Below, one piece after another: positions 7,889 to 15,641 of a stretch of DNA of 31,207 nt (the stretch's first letter is position 1; each line of letters begins with the position of its first letter). This stretch comes from CAYYJM01 sp964471755 (GTDB lineage: Bacteria; Planctomycetota; Planctomycetia; Gemmatales; Gemmataceae). Under the pieces are notes generated by a model. It made no database searches. It worked only from the letters and a program-made list of their open reading frames with translations, and was not told where the DNA came from. Position numbers and translations under genes: made by a program. The stretch is from assembly GCA_964471755.1 (NCBI GenBank), contig CAYYJM010000044.1:1-31207 (forward strand), written 5' to 3'.

Positions 7889-8962
7889 ATGGACCGCCGT
7901 GCCTTTCTTGATCCCCGGCATCTGACCCAATCCGCCGGGCACCTGCTCGGTGCCGTCGAGGCCGTGCAGGAAGCGCTGCCCGAGGCCGACCCGCCCTGTG
8001 ATCAGCCGCTGGTCCATCTCGGCTGGCGAGCCATGGCCACGAACTGGGAGATCATTCTGCCCCTCGGCACTCCGGATGCGACGATCGCCGGCCAGACCGC
8101 GTTTGAACTCCTCGACCAGATCGAATCCCGACTGACTGTCTTCCGATCGACCAGCGAGATGAGTCGGCTCAACGCCGCCGCCGCGTTCGCCGACGTGGTC
8201 GTCGAACCGGACCTGTTCGACCTGCTCGCCTCTGCCCGGGACCTCCACGCGGAAACGGAAGGGGCCTTCGACATCACGACTGGAGCGCTCAGCAAGGCGT
8301 GGGGCTTCTACAAGGGACCGCGTCGCGTGCCGGCCGAGCCGGACCTCAGCCGGGCCCTGGCCTGTACCGGAATGGGTCGTGTCCGGCTCGACCCGGAACG
8401 GCGAACGGTGCGGTTCACCACGCCCGGCGTGGAGTTCAATCTCGGCGCGATCGGCAAGGGCTGGGGCCTGGATCGACTGGTGGAGTGGCTCCGTCAGCGC
8501 TGGAAAATCCGCTCCGGATTGTTGCACGGAGGCCGTAGTAGCGTGTACGGTATGGGTAGCCCTCCGGGCGAACCGCGAGGCTGGTGCGTCGGTCTGAGCC
8601 ATCCCGAACAGCCGGAACGGCGACTGGCGCGGCTCTACCTGCGCGATCGGGCCCTGGGAATCTCGGCGGCGACCTTCCAGTATCTGGAGTTCGAGGGCCG
8701 TAAACTGGGCCACGTCCTCGACCCGCGGACCGGCTGGCCGGCCGAAGGGGTCGCCACCTGTGCGGTCCTGGCTCCGACCAGTGCCGAGGCGGACGCCCTC
8801 TCGACGGCGTTCTTCATCCTCGGCCCCCGTGCGGCCCAGGCGTTTTGTGAACGGCATCCCGAGGTTGGCATCCTGCTGCTGGCCGATCGGACGGATCGAC
8901 CCCAGACCTTCGGAAGCCTGCCGGAACTGGAACTACCCGCCCTTGCCGGCGGAGAGGAATGA
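7889..8962 (+). CDS. apbE: FAD:protein FMN transferase (ApbE family)
   Basis: ApbE-type enzymes move FMN from FAD onto a Thr/Ser of target flavoproteins, using Mg2+. The 357-residue protein shows the family blocks FDITTGALSKAWGF (about residue 128), FNLGAIGKGWGLDR (about 183), LLHGGRSSVYGMG (about 210), GHVLDPRTGWPA (about 271) and APTSAEADALSTAFFILG (about 290). Length is normal. No lipobox or hydrophobic leader is visible, so it may act in the cytoplasm; the N-terminal 45 residues are a variable extension. The stop lies 4 nt before the DoxX gene start, whose ribosome-binding site GGAGAGG overlaps this gene's last codons. It is therefore probably cotranscribed with doxX and the Gfo/Idh gene. 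Confidence 0.93.
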   Translation: MDRRAFLDPRHLTQSAGHLLGAVEAVQEALPEADPPCDQPLVHLGWRAMATNWEIILPLGTPDATIAGQTAFELLDQIESRLTVFRSTSEMSRLNAAAAFADVVVEPDLFDLLASARDLHAETEGAFDITTGALSKAWGFYKGPRRVPAEPDLSRALACTGMGRVRLDPERRTVRFTTPGVEFNLGAIGKGWGLDRLVEWLRQRWKIRSGLLHGGRSSVYGMGSPPGEPRGWCVGLSHPEQPERRLARLYLRDRALGISAATFQYLEFEGRKLGHVLDPRTGWPAEGVATCAVLAPTSAEADALSTAFFILGPRAAQAFCERHPEVGILLLADRTDRPQTFGSLPELELPALAGGEE

Positions 8963-8966
8963 GACG

Positions 8967-10676
8967 ATGCGGAAGATCTCCTTGTGGGCCGTGGCCTTCC
9001 TCGTATTGTTGCGACTGACCATTGGCTGGCAGTTCTTCATGGAGGGAGCCCAGAAGGTTCGCTCCACCTACCTGATCGGCCCCACGACGACGAACAAGCC
9101 GTTCAGCAGTGAGGGCTACTTCCGCAACGCGACCGGGCCGTTCGCGGCCCTGATTCGCGGCCAACTCGACGATCCGAATGATCGCATCGTCGCCTTCCTG
9201 ACGGTCCAGCCGATGCCGAAGAACGTGCCGACCGGGGCCCTCAACCCGGCCGAGCGCATGCCGCCGGCTCTCGACACGGCCTGGGACAACTACCTCGACG
9301 AGTTCCTGACCCACTATCGCCTGGACGCCAAGCAGATGGAGATGGCCCGGGCGAAGCTCCAGCAGGCCAAGGCCGACTACGTTCGCTGGCTCGTCTTCGA
9401 TCGCAAGGATCTCCACGGAATGGACCCCGCGAAGCAGGAGAAACTGAAACAGGAGATGATGAAGACGGTCACGCGCAAGGCCGGCGGCAGCGAGGCCGAA
9501 CTCGCCCTGACGATGAAGGAACGCCTCGCGGAGTTCGAGAAGGCCCTGGCGACACTGCGCGACTTCGACCAGAAGCGCTGGCTCCTGTTCGCCGAGGTGG
9601 ATCGCGACGACGCTGCCGCCGCACGGGCGAAGGTGACCGAGTTGCGAACGGCCCTGGTCAAGGAAGTGGACGAACGATCCGGGAAGATGCGTGACCTCCT
9701 CGCCGGGGTCGTCCGCATGAAGATCGACGATGCCCTGGTGCTGCCGGCCCAGCCGGCCGATCTGACGAAGGAACTGCCGGCACTGCTCGAACTGGCTCCA
9801 CGTCGCGATGGCGACTCGCTGTCAGCGTCGATCCCGAAGGCTCTCGACGCGAAGTGGAAGGCCTACTTCGACGCTCTGGTGGATGGCCTCAAGGTGGACA
9901 GCGACAAGCAGAAGCAACTCGGCGAACGGCTGCTGGATCGGGCTCGTGAGCGGACGGTGCGCTGGTTCATCGACGCGGAGGTGCAGGGTCCACGGGCGGC
10001 CGCTCTCGTCGGCCAACTCGCTGGCACGGAGCAGGCCTTCACCCTGGCGACGACGGCCCTGGCCTGGACGAACAACCCGCCTGGACCGCCAGACCGGATC
10101 ACCCGGCTGACCGCGAATCCGCCGCTCTCCGAGCCGGAACGCGAGGCGCTCCAGGCACGCCTGATCGCCGATCTCCAGGCCCAGTCGAAGCAGATGAAGG
10201 ACGGCCTGGAGGAGCTGTTGACCGCGACGCAGAAGGCGGTGACGCCGCCAGACACGCCGGAGGGGCAGTCCTTCATCCAGACGCTGGACGTGGTCGTGAT
10301 CGGCGTGATCACCCTGGCCGGAGCGCTGCTGCTGGTCGGCCTGTTCACACGCTTCGCCTGCATCCTGGCGGCGGGCTTCCTGCTTCTGACCTTCCTCAGT
10401 GCGCCGCCGTTCCCCTGGCTGCCGCTGCCACCCGGCACCGAGGGTAACCCGCTCTACGTGAACAAGAACCTGATCGAGTTCATCGCCCTGCTCGCGCTGG
10501 CTGGCACGGCCAGCGGTCGGTGGGCCGGCCTGGATGGCATCCTGGCCTGGCTCTTCGGCAAGGAAGATCCCGACGCGGTGAAGCCGAGCTCGACCGAGAA
10601 TACGCCGGAGGATCCGAACGCGACCGAGACGGCCAGTCCGATCAAGGTCCAGGTGAAACCGAACCCTGCCCGGTAG
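8967..10676 (+). CDS. DoxX-family membrane protein with large duplicated soluble insertion
   Basis: I chose the ATG at 8967 (569 residues): GGAGAGG lies about 10 nt before it and it opens a membrane helix (SLWAVAFLVLLRLTIGWQFF, residues 4-23) typical of DoxX. The remaining DoxX helices come only after about residue 438: VVVIGVITLAGALLLVGLF, then FACILAAGFLLLTFLSAP, then NLIEFIALLALAGTASGRWA. Between them lie roughly 400 mostly helical, charged residues, probably outside the membrane. This region holds an internal duplication, residues 99-146 and 290-337, sharing the pattern ALDxxWxxYxD...VRW. DoxX proteins take part in quinone- or thiol-linked redox steps; the exact role here is unknown. It lies 4 nt after apbE. 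Confidence 0.85.
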   Translation: MRKISLWAVAFLVLLRLTIGWQFFMEGAQKVRSTYLIGPTTTNKPFSSEGYFRNATGPFAALIRGQLDDPNDRIVAFLTVQPMPKNVPTGALNPAERMPPALDTAWDNYLDEFLTHYRLDAKQMEMARAKLQQAKADYVRWLVFDRKDLHGMDPAKQEKLKQEMMKTVTRKAGGSEAELALTMKERLAEFEKALATLRDFDQKRWLLFAEVDRDDAAAARAKVTELRTALVKEVDERSGKMRDLLAGVVRMKIDDALVLPAQPADLTKELPALLELAPRRDGDSLSASIPKALDAKWKAYFDALVDGLKVDSDKQKQLGERLLDRARERTVRWFIDAEVQGPRAAALVGQLAGTEQAFTLATTALAWTNNPPGPPDRITRLTANPPLSEPEREALQARLIADLQAQSKQMKDGLEELLTATQKAVTPPDTPEGQSFIQTLDVVVIGVITLAGALLLVGLFTRFACILAAGFLLLTFLSAPPFPWLPLPPGTEGNPLYVNKNLIEFIALLALAGTASGRWAGLDGILAWLFGKEDPDAVKPSSTENTPEDPNATETASPIKVQVKPNPAR

Positions 10677-10739
10677 CCGTGGTCGCGGACCGACGGCGAC
10701 GTTCCCCAGACATGAATCCTTCTCCCGAGGAGCTGGCAG

Positions 10740-12365
10740 ATGGCACTCGACATGACCTCCGAACAGAAAGAGACTGGCAAGGAGAACTTTGCCCGCGCGA
10801 CCGAGGGGCTAACCCGGCGCGGCTTCATGAAGAGCATGGTCGTCGCCGGGGCCACGATCGTGCCCGCGTCGGCGGCCTACTACTTCGGCTACCGCGCCCT
10901 GAACGGCAACCCGGTCAAGGCCGCCCTGATCGGTGGCGGCGACGAGGGCGGCGTCCTGGTCGGCGAACACAATCCAGAGTTCCTCCAGTTCATCGCCGTC
11001 AGCGACATTCGCCCGACCAACATGCGGCGCATCTTCGACGGCGAGTCGGCAACATCTCTCCGCCGAGGCTTCAAGCGGATCTATGGAGCCGAGGCGAACA
11101 ACATCAAGAAGTACGACGACTACAAGAAGATGCTGCTGGAGAACAAGGACATCGAGGCGATCGTCATCGCCCTGCCCTTGCACCTCCACGCCCCGGTCGC
11201 CATCGACGCCATGAAGATCGGCAAGGAACGCGGCAAGCCGATCCACGTGCTGACCGAGAAGTTGATGGCCTGGAACATCAACCAGTGCAAGACGATGATC
11301 CGCGTGGCGGACAAGACGGACAGCTGTCTGTCGGTGGGCCATCAGCGCCACTACTCGATGCTCTACGCCCATGCCGTCGAGGTGGTCAAGGCCGGCCTCC
11401 TGGGCGACATCAAGCACATCCGGGCCCTGTGGCACCGCAACAACTCCTGGCCCTACGAGGTCGATCCGAAGGCGGCGGCGCTGGTCAAGGGGACCGAGCC
11501 GAATCTGCGTGACAGCTGGTATCCGCCGATCTACCAGGAGGACTACGACGCCCTCAAGGACAAGGTCAAGGACTACGGTTTCGACTCGGTCGAGGAACTG
11601 GTCCGCTGGCGGCTGTTCAACGCGACGGGCAATGGCCTGATGGCCGAGCTGGGCAGCCATCAGCTCGACGCCTGCTCGATCTTCCTGGGCAAGGTCCACC
11701 CCCTGGCCGTCACCGGCGTCGGTGGCAAATACTTCTACGGCCCCGGTCGCAACGACCGTGAATCGGACGATCACGTTTTCGTCACCTACGAATTCCCCGG
11801 CCCGAACTACGACAACGACAAGAGCGACATCGTCGTTGTCACCTACTCGTCGATCAACACCAACGCCTTCGAGAACTATGGCGAGTGCGTCATGGGTTCG
11901 CGCGGGACGATGGTCGTCGAGAAGGAACAGTCGGTGATGCTCTACACCGAGCGTGATCCGCGCAAGAAGGGGGGCGACGTCAAGACCATGACCGTGGGCG
12001 TGAGCAATTCCGGCCGGGAGGCCCCGGCCCTGGACGCCTCCTCGACCTCGGGCGGCCCGATCGCAACGCCGACGGGCACGGTCACCGCCGCTGGCACCTC
12101 GTCGGGGCCGGTGAGCCGTGGCTACCGCGAGGAGATGGAGGACTTCGCGTACTGCATCCGCATGTGGAACGAGGGCTACGCCAAGGATCGCCGCCTGCCG
12201 CGCTGCCACGGTCGGGTCGCGATGGCCGATGCCATCGTCGCCCTGACGGCCAACCGGGCGATGAAGAAACAGCAGCGGATCGTCTTCGATCCGGCCTGGT
12301 TCGAGGCGAGCAGCAACGAGGTGCCCGACGGCGATACGACGCCACGCTTCAAGGTGGAGGAGTAA
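10740..12365 (+). CDS. Gfo/Idh/MocA-family oxidoreductase, Tat-exported
   Basis: An NAD(P)-dependent sugar/polyol dehydrogenase-like protein of 541 residues. Residues 25-50 form a twin-arginine leader (TRRGFMKSMVVAGATIVPAS), so it is probably exported folded with cofactor. The Rossmann start KAALIGGGDEGG lies at 60-71. EKLMAWN at about 173 occupies the family EKP motif, with Leu in place of the usual Pro. GHQRHYS follows at about 200. A Ser/Thr/Gly-rich linker near 420-460 interrupts the C-terminal domain. GAGGAG lies about 7 nt before the ATG. It sits 63 nt after the DoxX gene on the same strand, suggesting a shared envelope redox role. The substrate cannot be told from sequence. Confidence 0.9.
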   Translation: MALDMTSEQKETGKENFARATEGLTRRGFMKSMVVAGATIVPASAAYYFGYRALNGNPVKAALIGGGDEGGVLVGEHNPEFLQFIAVSDIRPTNMRRIFDGESATSLRRGFKRIYGAEANNIKKYDDYKKMLLENKDIEAIVIALPLHLHAPVAIDAMKIGKERGKPIHVLTEKLMAWNINQCKTMIRVADKTDSCLSVGHQRHYSMLYAHAVEVVKAGLLGDIKHIRALWHRNNSWPYEVDPKAAALVKGTEPNLRDSWYPPIYQEDYDALKDKVKDYGFDSVEELVRWRLFNATGNGLMAELGSHQLDACSIFLGKVHPLAVTGVGGKYFYGPGRNDRESDDHVFVTYEFPGPNYDNDKSDIVVVTYSSINTNAFENYGECVMGSRGTMVVEKEQSVMLYTERDPRKKGGDVKTMTVGVSNSGREAPALDASSTSGGPIATPTGTVTAAGTSSGPVSRGYREEMEDFAYCIRMWNEGYAKDRRLPRCHGRVAMADAIVALTANRAMKKQQRIVFDPAWFEASSNEVPDGDTTPRFKVEE

Positions 12366-12373
12366 TTCCCCCA

Positions 12374-12445
12374 GGCGAGCCCCCGGCGAAAGCCGGGGGA
12401 GTTTGCCGCGTCGGAAACTCCCCCCACTTTCGTGGGGGGCTCGCC
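12374..12445. repeat. REP/BIME-like inverted repeat, family 2, between convergent genes
   Basis: Two 31-nt arms (12374-12404 and 12415-12445) are inverted around a 10-nt loop. Each arm starts with the foot GGCGAGCC (seen outward on each strand), holds its own hairpin (CCCCCGGC-GAAA-GCCGGGGG on the left, CCCCCCAC-TTT-CGTGGGGGG on the right) and ends in GAGTTT. The stems differ but stay paired. A further truncated foot, GGGGCTCGCC, lies at 12451-12460. The element separates the convergent Gfo/Idh and DUF1080 genes and may act as a two-way terminator. Confidence 0.8.
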
Positions 12446-12471
12446 ACGACGGGGCTCGCCTGCTTCCGGGG

Positions 12472-13668
12472 TTACCGTGTCCGGTCGGCGATGCGAAGGT
12501 GTTTGAAGAGCAGGTCCGTCGTCGGGTCGTGGGCCTGAATCGAGATAACGCCCGGCTTCAGCCGACAGCCCTGACGCGGGTTGTCGTTCAAGGGCCGCGA
12601 ATCGATCCAGTCCACGGCCTGGATGCCGTTGACCCATGTCGCCAGGTGCCGGCCCTGGGCGACCACCGTCAGGTGGAACCACTCGTCGTCCTGGGCGAGT
12701 TGCTTGCGAGCCGGGATGCGACGGTAGATCGCGCCGGTGCCAAAATCCTTCGCCAGCGTCTCGATCTTCTGCTTGCCCTTCGATTCGTGCGTCTTCGGGT
12801 CGAACGTCTCGATCTCGATTGTTTTCGGCTTGTCGAGCCAGGCGTTGCTGATCTGCGCCTCGTAGCCTTGCTGATACTCGCTCGGAATGCCGCGGAAGAA
12901 GATGCCGCTGTTGAGGCCCTTGCCGTTGGTCCGGCACTCGAGTTGAAGGATGAAATCGCCGTACGCCTTCTCGGTGGCGAGGTCGCCGGGACCGTCCTTG
13001 ACGCTCAGGTGACCTTCCGGTGTCACCGTGAACTTGCCCTTCCTGCCCGCGAAGATCTTCCAGCCGTCGAGGTTTCGGCCGTTGAACAGCGGCTTGTTGT
13101 CGATCGGCCGCAGGCGGACGGCACGGATGACGACCCCCGAGCCGCGAATGCCGATCAGGCCCGGCGGCGGGTTGTTCGGGGTGGGAGCAGAGTCCTGAGC
13201 CACCGACATGATCACCCCCTGGCTGCCGAGAGAGGAGATCGTCGTCTCCATACGCGTCATTCGCCCCGACACCACGCGAACGGTGGCGGTGCCGACACCG
13301 AAGCCGGTCGGTTGCAGGGTCGGCCCATTGGCGGCGGAGAGTTTGTTCCCCTCGATCTCACCACGGAGCAGGAGTTCGACCTTGTCGTTGCGCGTCTGGT
13401 ACTCGATGGCCAGTTCGTAGTTGTCGAACGGCATCGTCGTGGCGATCGTGGCGACCTCCTTGCCTTCGGGAGCGAGCAGGCCCTTGTAGACGTTCCATTT
13501 CGAGCCGCCGACGGTCTGCCAGCCGAAGAGCGTCTCGCCATCGAAGAGGTTGATCCAACCGGCGGTGAGCTGCTCCCTGGTGAGCCGGGACGGGGCCGGC
13601 TTTGGCTCCTCGGCCATGAGCCACGAGGCGGCGAAGGCGGCCAGCACGAACGGGACAACGCGGATCAT
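12472..13668 (-). CDS. Secreted tandem DUF1080 protein (3-keto-disaccharide hydrolase-like)
   Basis: A 398-residue protein with a signal peptide (MIRVVPFVLAAFAASWLMA, cleavage likely near residue 19). It contains two DUF1080-type concanavalin-like beta-sandwich modules. The first is divergent (from WINLFDGETLFGWQ, about residues 38-190). The second is typical (PLFNGRNLDGWKIFAG from about 193), with the hallmarks NSGIFFRGIP, GYEAQISN and DEWFHLTVVAQGRHLATWVNG. Members of this family have been linked to carbohydrate binding or 3-keto-glycoside hydrolysis and are abundant in planctomycetes. The stop faces a family-2 inverted repeat. The XRE antitoxin gene ends 45 nt upstream on the same strand. 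Confidence 0.88.
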   Translation of the reverse strand: MIRVVPFVLAAFAASWLMAEEPKPAPSRLTREQLTAGWINLFDGETLFGWQTVGGSKWNVYKGLLAPEGKEVATIATTMPFDNYELAIEYQTRNDKVELLLRGEIEGNKLSAANGPTLQPTGFGVGTATVRVVSGRMTRMETTISSLGSQGVIMSVAQDSAPTPNNPPPGLIGIRGSGVVIRAVRLRPIDNKPLFNGRNLDGWKIFAGRKGKFTVTPEGHLSVKDGPGDLATEKAYGDFILQLECRTNGKGLNSGIFFRGIPSEYQQGYEAQISNAWLDKPKTIEIETFDPKTHESKGKQKIETLAKDFGTGAIYRRIPARKQLAQDDEWFHLTVVAQGRHLATWVNGIQAVDWIDSRPLNDNPRQGCRLKPGVISIQAHDPTTDLLFKHLRIADRTR

Positions 13669-13713
13669 GTCAGGTCTCCGAAGGGATCACATCGGGGTTA
13701 TGCCCAGGCTCTG

Positions 13714-14076
13714 TCAGCTCACCTTCTCGACGAGGTTCCAGGAGATGTTTCGTCCCAGGGCACTGGCGATCTGGCCGAGAATCCCCAGGCGCAGGTGAGC
13801 GACCTTTCCGGCCTCGATACTGGCGAGCGTGGCGGGGGCAAGTTCCAGTCGCTCGGCCAACTGGTCCAGAGAAAGCCCTTGCCGTTCGCGTTCCTGCTTC
13901 AGGTCGTCGGCGAGGCAGCGGAGGAGGATGACCTCGCCCATCGTGGCAAACTCGGCCCCCTGAGCTTCAAGGTCGGCGATGGAAGGCTTCTCACGCTGGT
14001 AGCGCTCGCGCAGCGCCTTGAGTCTGGCCTGTTCCTCCGGAGAGCGTTCGGTCTTTCGTTGAATGCTTTTCGCCAT
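13714..14076 (-). CDS. XRE-family antitoxin-like regulator
   Basis: A 120-residue protein starting at the ATG at 14076. The frame is open further upstream, but that part overlaps the toxin gene out of frame and looks like an artefact. The N-terminal half is charged and helical. A helix-turn-helix of the Cro/CI type follows at about residues 57-110, including LKQERERQGLSLDQLAERL and LAPATLASIEAGK. The start lies 5 nt after the stop of the BrnT-like toxin gene. The order toxin-antitoxin and this spacing are usual for HigBA/BrnTA-like modules, so it probably neutralises the toxin and represses its own operon. Confidence 0.78.
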   Translation of the reverse strand: MAKSIQRKTERSPEEQARLKALRERYQREKPSIADLEAQGAEFATMGEVILLRCLADDLKQERERQGLSLDQLAERLELAPATLASIEAGKVAHLRLGILGQIASALGRNISWNLVEKVS

Positions 14077-14081
14077 GACGG

Positions 14082-14351
14082 TCACCCTGTCCTCGGAGGC
14101 GTTTCGTAGGCGGTCACCGGGTAGACCATTCGCGGATCCTCGCATGCCTCTTCCCAGACCACGGCGAGGTGCTTTCCCGTACTCGTCCACCCGAAAGTGA
14201 TCGGCCGCCCACTCGATGCGCTGAGATCCGTTTCGTTGGTGTCGTTCTGGAGGATTTCTTCCACTTCCTCCTTCGTGATCCCGTGTTCGGCGATGTGGGC
14301 TACGTTTCCGGTCGGATCGTCGTCCAGATCCCAGATCACGATGGGTTCCAC
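14082..14351 (-). CDS. BrnT-like toxin of a type II toxin-antitoxin pair
   Basis: I place the start at GTG 14351 (89 residues) because GGGAGG lies 6 nt before it. The ATG at 14414 would add 21 residues of low-complexity sequence. The protein begins near IVIWDLDDDPTGNVAHIAEHG, then ITKEEVEEIL, and later GRPITFGWTSTGKHLAVVWEE. This order (W-D-x(4)-N-x(3)-I-x-x-H-G, then a GR...G strand, then a VV strand) fits the BrnT/RelE-like fold, whose toxins cut mRNA at the ribosome or block translation. No activity can be proven from sequence. The XRE gene follows after 5 nt. Confidence 0.68.
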   Translation of the reverse strand: MEPIVIWDLDDDPTGNVAHIAEHGITKEEVEEILQNDTNETDLSASSGRPITFGWTSTGKHLAVVWEEACEDPRMVYPVTAYETPPRTG

Positions 14352-14444
14352 GAACTGCCTCCCTGAATCGCCTGAACCGGTCTGATTGTAGTCGCCGGGG
14401 GGCGGGAGGGTCAAGGAACCGAACCCTTCGCGCTGTCGGTGGAC

Positions 14445-15641
14445 TCACATCGACGTAAACCGCGCCTGCGGTGTCCGATGAACCGTCGCCTTGCCGTGAG
14501 CCTGGAGCGTGGCCACCTCGGCGAGTAGGCCCGCGACTGCGTGAGCGGTGTCAGCCGCCTCGATCACCCAGCGGGCCTCCCACTTGCCGCCCGGCGGCAG
14601 GAGTTTCACTCGCCCCTGCTGACGCTCGAAGCCGCGGAAGTTCGGGTAGTTCGTCGCCGGCTCCAGGCCGGTGACGTAGCCGTCCTCCAGCGCGCCGGTA
14701 TTCTTCCAGACCGTGAAGCAGGGCAGCTCGCGGACGCTGAAGCGCACGGCGACCGCCCGCGTCGCCCCAGGGCCGACCAGGACCGCGAGCGTCTGGCCGT
14801 TCGCGTCGGCCTGCAAGTCGTAGACGTAGACCTGCTCGCGGTAGCCGACCGTCGGGCCGAGATACGCCTCGTAGGTGTCGATACTCTCGGCGGCGTGGGC
14901 CGTCAGCGGGGCCATCTCCTTGATCGGCGCGAGGATCCGCGAGCCGGCGTCGAGGAACGGTCGGCCCAGGTTGCAGTGGTAGAGCATCTGCATCTCGGCC
15001 GGCTGGGCGGCGCGGTTCTCGACCACGTCGTGAATGACCAGTCGGTTCGAGCCGGGGACGGTCGTGTACGTCGTCGTCAGGTGAAGCTGACCGAAGAACA
15101 GGAAGCCTTCCTGGACCTCGCCGACGACGCTCAGTTCGTACGGCGGATCGAGGCCGATGCGGACCTCGACGATCTCGGCGGGGCGGTTGGCGATCCGGCC
15201 ATGCAGGGTCAGGGCCGCCTGGTGGCTCCCTCCCCGTGCGTCGGTCCAGGCATCGGTGCCGGGCGGACCATTCCAGCCGAGACCGCAACGGCAGAGCAGT
15301 TCGTCGAAGCCGGCCAGCCAGCCGAGGCCGGCATCGCCAGAGAGATCGACGAATCGGGGATGCACCGGCCCCTGAAGAGGCGCACGCCAGCCGAGACTCT
15401 GGCCGTGGTAGTCGCCACGCCACAGGCCCATGCCGCGCGTCGGCAGCACGGACACGGCCAGGGCTCCATTGTGGATCTCGACGAGATCGACGCCATCACG
15501 AAGACCACCACGCAGGGTGCGCTTGCGGATTGACCAGTCATGCGGCGTCGGCAGGTGAAGGCTATCGTTGGCGACGGCGAACGAGTCGATCCAGAGATCG
15601 CTGCGAACGTCAGTCAGGGTCCACGATTTGGTGCGAGTCAT
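14445..15641 (-). CDS. DUF4432 protein (aldose 1-epimerase-like)
   Basis: A 398-residue protein starting at ATG 15641, whose first four bases overlap the stop of the upstream POT transporter. Upstream in-frame sequence to 15902 is antisense-like and overlaps that transporter, so I leave it out. The sequence has the galactose mutarotase-like beta-sandwich pattern of DUF4432: AVSVLPTRGMGLWRGDYHG (about 72-90), LHGRIANRPAE, LVIHDVVENR, MLYHCNLGRPFLD and TGLEPATNYPNFRG. Conserved His, Arg and Glu in these blocks are the likely sugar-binding residues. No signal peptide is seen, so it probably acts in the cytoplasm on a sugar brought in by the coupled transporter. Confidence 0.85.
   Translation of the reverse strand: MTRTKSWTLTDVRSDLWIDSFAVANDSLHLPTPHDWSIRKRTLRGGLRDGVDLVEIHNGALAVSVLPTRGMGLWRGDYHGQSLGWRAPLQGPVHPRFVDLSGDAGLGWLAGFDELLCRCGLGWNGPPGTDAWTDARGGSHQAALTLHGRIANRPAEIVEVRIGLDPPYELSVVGEVQEGFLFFGQLHLTTTYTTVPGSNRLVIHDVVENRAAQPAEMQMLYHCNLGRPFLDAGSRILAPIKEMAPLTAHAAESIDTYEAYLGPTVGYREQVYVYDLQADANGQTLAVLVGPGATRAVAVRFSVRELPCFTVWKNTGALEDGYVTGLEPATNYPNFRGFERQQGRVKLLPPGGKWEARWVIEAADTAHAVAGLLAEVATLQAHGKATVHRTPQARFTSM

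Noticed and set aside
10740..10870. ApbE flavinylation motif in the Tat leader (AGAT)
   Set aside because: It is part of the hydrophobic core of the export signal and lacks the acidic residue and SGAT/S context of known FMN acceptor sites.
12403..14109. Plus-strand frame of 568 residues over the DUF1080 and XRE genes
   Set aside because: Antisense to recognisable genes, Arg/Asp/Leu-biased, and its start falls inside the family-2 repeat.
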